Origin: Atrichornis clamosus
Taxonomy: Eukaryota; Chordata; Aves; Passeriformes; Menuridae
Assembly: GCA_013400975.1 (NCBI GenBank)
Contig: WBMZ01000344.1
Location: forward strand, 62,001-126,000
Reading direction: 5' to 3'
Length of the DNA stretch: 64,000 nucleotides
Numbering within the stretch: the first letter of the stretch is position 1; each line of letters begins with the position of its first letter. The notes under the pieces were generated by a model. The model was not told the origin of the DNA. It made no database searches and saw only the letters and a list, made by a program, of their open reading frames with translations. Position numbers and translations under genes: made by a program. Of the stretch, positions 59,701 through 64,000 are shown in pieces.

Positions 59701-62700
59701 GATTTGTTGAAATATTACTAACAATCTATAAATCTTTATAAAACCAAGATCAAATTTGAAGTAACACTGTTTATTTTATTGCTCATCTGTGTCACAGTAG
59801 CTCTTGATGACACAGAAACTTGAAGTACAAGACAAATACTCTTTGTCAAACCCTATAAATTCCAAGCAGTGTTTGGAAATTTTTGTTTGAAGTGCCATCT
59901 ACTAGAAAATGAAATCTTGTGAAAACAAAACATTTTGTAGAAAAATTAACTAAGATAGATTTTTTTTTTTTAGGAGAATGGCTAAACCCAGTAAATTTGA
60001 AGATTTTTTTTTCTATTTCTGTAGTAGTTTTTTCTTCAATTTTTTTGTTACTGTTTTTATAATATATAGCTTTATTAAGGCTTAAAAGTCGAATAAGGAC
60101 ATTTTAATCTCATAAAAGCTAAATTTATATTTATTCTAAATGCATTTTTAATTGTTTGTTTGGTTTTCCATTTTGCAACAGAAAGTCCTAAAAGTTGCAT
60201 AAATTGCTATTCTTGGAAATCTTTGTTCACTTGCACTACTGACATTATGACTCCCACTTTTGCTCGAGGCTAAGAAGTCAGGCTGAGAGAGACTTGCTTT
60301 CCCAACCTGCTAGCTTGAGGAAAATCAGATGGAAGAACTCAAATGTGAACAGCGTGGAGGCTGGAAAGGAGATTTGCTTGAGCCTCCCAGTGCAGTGAAC
60401 CTGAGCCTACGTGCACCCATGGGTAGCAGTGATAGATCACTGCAGACTCTCTGCAGGGACTGTTGTGCTCTGCCATGTCTGAGAGTGCTCCTCCTATAGC
60501 TCAGTGCTTCCTCACAGTTTTCAAGAGACAAAACAAGCCTCAGATGTGAGAAAAGAAACACCTTCTTCCTACAGATAAGGTGTGGGGAAATTAAGGTCAT
60601 ACTGAAGGCTACAGGGAACCTACAGGTAAATTCCTGATTAGCCCAGGTTTTCCTCTGTTCCACTTCCATTTTTAACTCAATTTACAAACTTCCTCTGGGA
60701 GGCAGTATACCTACACTTCCTTGGAGACAAAATTAATTGTTTTCAATTTTCATTTGATCATTCATCTTTTTCTCTTTGTTCTTCTGGGATAATGATTTCT
60801 ACAGAAGAATCAGCATTCATTCATTGGTAATTACCAAAACATGGTATCTGAGATACCATTGTGACAATTTTTCTAAATTTAAGTTGCCCTTTGAATAACA
60901 ACTGTCATAATTAGGTAGTGATAAAAGTGACACAAAGCAGGAAAATATCTTCTCTAGAGACATCACATTCTAACAAGGACCATCAGTGTATGTTTTTCGT
61001 AGCTTAAAACCAAGCACATAGATTATGTCAGATGAGGACATAAATTCTTGCTGCATGCCATACTGTGTCATAGTATAATGTCATGCAGTTTATACTTACA
61101 TCACATAAATGTCAGACTCTGTCATGATGGAGAAAACAAGTGGCCTTGTCCCAGGGCAGCCTGAACCCTTTTTTTTCCCTCATCTCTTTGTTAGAGAAGA
61201 AAGCCCCCTGTTCCAGATGACCTTGCAGCCTAATTGGAATGTGCATGTAGGACACATCCTGAATTCTGGTACTGAGAAATTTGGTGCCCTCTATGTAAAT
61301 CTCTGCTTGAAATACAACTGCACTGTGAGCTGTTATGACTGATGAAATGTTGTGCAGCCAGAATGAATCATAACGAGGTAGTTATAAGGGATGGGAGAGT
61401 GTAAATAAATCAAAGCAGAGATGTTAAAGCAATCTTTTAACCGTAACATTTCGTAGAAAGTGAAGGAGGTGGGGAACACTGCTGTAACAGTTTTTCTGAG
61501 TTTTCTGTGTGTCAGTTGTTAAACAGTCCTCCAAGAAATCTGCAAGTGTTAGTATGTGCTCTTTGAAAGAGCTCAGCAGTGCTCTTCTAGACATTAGTGC
61601 TATGTTCATACATTCAATATAAAGTAACATATGCTGTACATCTTAGGAGTGGGAGAAATCTCTTTTCCAAAGATTTTCTCATAGGAGTGGCACCTACTGG
61701 AAAGAGAAATTAAACTGTTGTGTATGATTACAGAGATTTTATTTAGTGTGAATAGGTTGTTTATTTAGGGATCTGGATACTTCAATTTGAACAAATCTCT
61801 AATTGAGGAGGAAGTTCACTGTGACTCTTCAGAAGTCTTTGATTTACAGTCTTGTATTTGTTTAGATTAAGAATTTGTCCTATTTAACTGCTGCACTTCA
61901 GAAAGTACAAAGTATGGAAAAATGACTAAGCACAAAACTCCACATTTATAGCATTTATGTGAATTTGTTGTTTTACTTGAATGCATATCTCAAAAGCAAC
62001 TACAATTCTAACAACATCTTGTATCCTCATACTGTGTTAGATCAATAAATGCCTTACATTTCCTTTTTCACTTGTTTGAGAACGTATATTCAAATGTAGC
62101 AGACAGACTTAAAACTATAGGACTTTGTTATAAAATCAGATTTTTGCTGATTTATATATAAAATATATATGCATATATTTCTCCAGGCTGCATGCAGTAG
62201 GTGGTTGTCAGGGGTGTTTCAACAGCTTCAATACCTTCATCTATGTTTTCTCCTTATCCTTCACATACTGGACTTTTGCTTTCATTTGTTTCATCCTGTA
62301 ATGAGATTGGCTTTTGCCATCTGTTAATTTGAGTCTGTTCCCAGCTAAATCATTTGGGGAAAGAATTTGGATTTCCTCATTTTAGATTGTAGAAGGAATT
62401 CAAAGAGAGAAATCACATTAGTTGTGTTGCTATTTACTTCCCTGCAGGGCTGTCCTTATGATTTCTTCTGTATAGGGAATTTTCAGTGATTCCATTAAAC
62501 CTTTTCAGCTCTTTGGAACAATGATGGGGAAAAAAAAATTTATAAATACAAAGAAAAGACTTTCCAGAGAAGATGATTTAGGTTTCCTTTCCAAAATGAA
62601 ATGTTGACTTTGACCCAAGAGGCTTAAAAAGGCCTATGGATTTTATGTGACATTTTCAGTTACTGAGGTGGGATGATTACCAAGATACTCAAATATCAGG

Positions 62701-64000
62701 AGAGAGGAAAGACCTTGATGTATAAATACTATGCAAAAACTAAGAGTTAGTTTATGATCATGAGGAAACCCATATGTTTTGAATTACCCTAGTTGCCTGT
62801 AACAGTTTGTACATTATTGGCTTCATTTATTTATGGTACTGGCCTTGGTGCATTAATACTTCATAGACCTGTATAGCAAGTGATGATTGACAGATGTTTT
62901 AAGGCCCTGATTCAAGAACATATTTTGGCTCATGTAGATGCATATTCAGGTGAAAGTCAAGTAAGTTAAAGCCCTGCCTTGGATGGAGTGAAGCATGAGC
63001 TTAAATGCCTTCATGAATCATGATCTGCATAATACTCCCTCAAGGTAAACCAAATAGATTCCTTATTCTTTTTGTAGTGAAAAATGTAGATCCCCAGGCT
63101 TTGTCATTTTGTTTCTCAGCAACTTCTTTGATTTGTACCAAAAAAACTTCCCTGAAAATTGCCACCACTGGAAAGAAGACTGAGCAAGAATTTGTGGACA
63201 AAACAAGCAGGAGCACTAAAATGAATGACTTCCTAATGATGTTGCTATGGAAATATCAATAAGCAGAGATGCAAATTAAATGATTTCTCTGGCACTTTTT
63301 GTTTCTATTCTTTCCTAGCTGTGTATGAAAAGGAATGTATTCAGGATGTCTTAATGTTGCATCAGTGACTGTCACTTGGCTGTCTTATAAAATGGCAATT
63401 AGATCAGTAGGTCTACCATAGAAGGGGCAATTTTCTCCTATTCTTACAATGAGGGATGGAAACACAGTGGTATCCATTCAGAAGATATACTGCAGTGGAA
63501 AACTCTCTGCCTGAAAACATGCAGTGCTCTGGGATGCTCAGTAGCAATTTTCAGGTCTGGTCACACCACGGTGGCAGCCTGCCTTTATTTTGGCCTGCCC
63601 AGCCTGGAGTGTTTTAATTGCTGGCAGTGGCTGCCCTTTTGTTTTTATGTATTCCCTCTCTCAGTGTGCCTTCCATTATTGTTTGTTGGCAGCTCTGAAA
63701 AAAATGGTGATTTCAACAGTGATTGCTTTCATAGAGTCATGAGAGAGTGCACCTTTAATATTATCTGCACTGTAGCTAGAAAGCAATAGTTGTCCTTGGC
63801 AGCATGCCAGGGAATGGAACGTGACATTTTAAATGGACACTACTGGTGCATCAAGCAGATGACATTAAAGGGAGGTTGGGATAGCTAATGAAAAGCTGGT
63901 GTGGGAAAAATCCAGGTTGAATTTGTTGTTTACAGGCAAATATACCTGATGGGATGGGGATATAGTTGATTGCAAGTCACAGTGGGAATAAGGAGCAATT
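56742..64000. other. Long non-genic stretch
   Basis: About 7.3 kb of AT-rich unique DNA with T-rich tracts at 59,960-60,060 and an alternating AT patch at 62,151-62,180. I see no CR1 or LTR wording, no RNA gene and no exon with supporting splice sites. Frames such as 59,298-59,609 and 60,325-60,669 have no recognisable domains. Confidence 0.5.

Noticed and set aside
1..64000. Search by eye for CRISPR arrays, operons, ribosome binding sites, tRNA, rRNA, U6 and other small RNA genes
   Set aside because: None seen. The window has vertebrate retrotransposons and no prokaryotic gene density, so prokaryotic feature types do not apply.

Overview
The window looks like 64 kb of bird nuclear DNA, probably from a passerine or a close relative. 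It is AT-rich and gene-poor, a gene desert or very long introns. Three things point to a bird. Several 5'-truncated CR1 LINE 3' ends carry the usual ATTCTATG-type tails. A diverged segment resembles a common avian LTR family. A compact 629-bp solo LTR is flanked by a perfect 6-bp target duplication. The species call is inference, because I could run no search. I recognise no complete protein-coding gene, tRNA, rRNA, snRNA, microRNA or CRISPR array. Most reading frames of 60-156 codons are what chance gives in AT-rich DNA.

Left end (1-12,100). Two minus-strand blocks look like real exons: 963-1180 (internal-type) and 4650-5021 (last-exon-type, with acceptor, coding-like frame, stop and poly(A) signal). 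A weaker one lies at 11,270-11,639. A CR1 fragment lies at 1,380-1,535, an LTR-like repeat at 3,890-4,240 and a longer CR1 at 8,521-8,807. A cluster of small tandem duplications spans 9.4-9.8 kb. A 59-bp tandem duplication that can fold into a hairpin is at 11,930-12,042.

Middle (12,100-49,000). Mostly unique, featureless DNA with CR1 scraps at 15.4 and 17.4 kb and a better-kept CR1 at 37.6-37.9 kb that still encodes the end of its ORF2. There is a third, weak last-exon candidate at 26,162-26,440, a 16-bp AT-rich tandem repeat at 29.7 kb, a T18 tract and a (GT)13 microsatellite.

Right end (49,000-64,000). Three canonical G-quadruplex motifs occur in the window (16.7, 49.6 and 52.5 kb), two of them here. 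Two blocks at 53.9-54.2 and 54.5-54.8 kb are dense in homeodomain-type TAAT cores and look like conserved non-coding elements. The solo LTR is at 56.1-56.7 kb; it has its own TATA box and poly(A) signal, and its CpG content suggests it is fairly young.

No novel multi-gene system is visible. The points most worth checking are the minus-strand exon candidates, the solo LTR as a possible polymorphic insertion and ready-made promoter, the hairpin duplication, and the possible regulatory elements at 53.9-54.8 kb.
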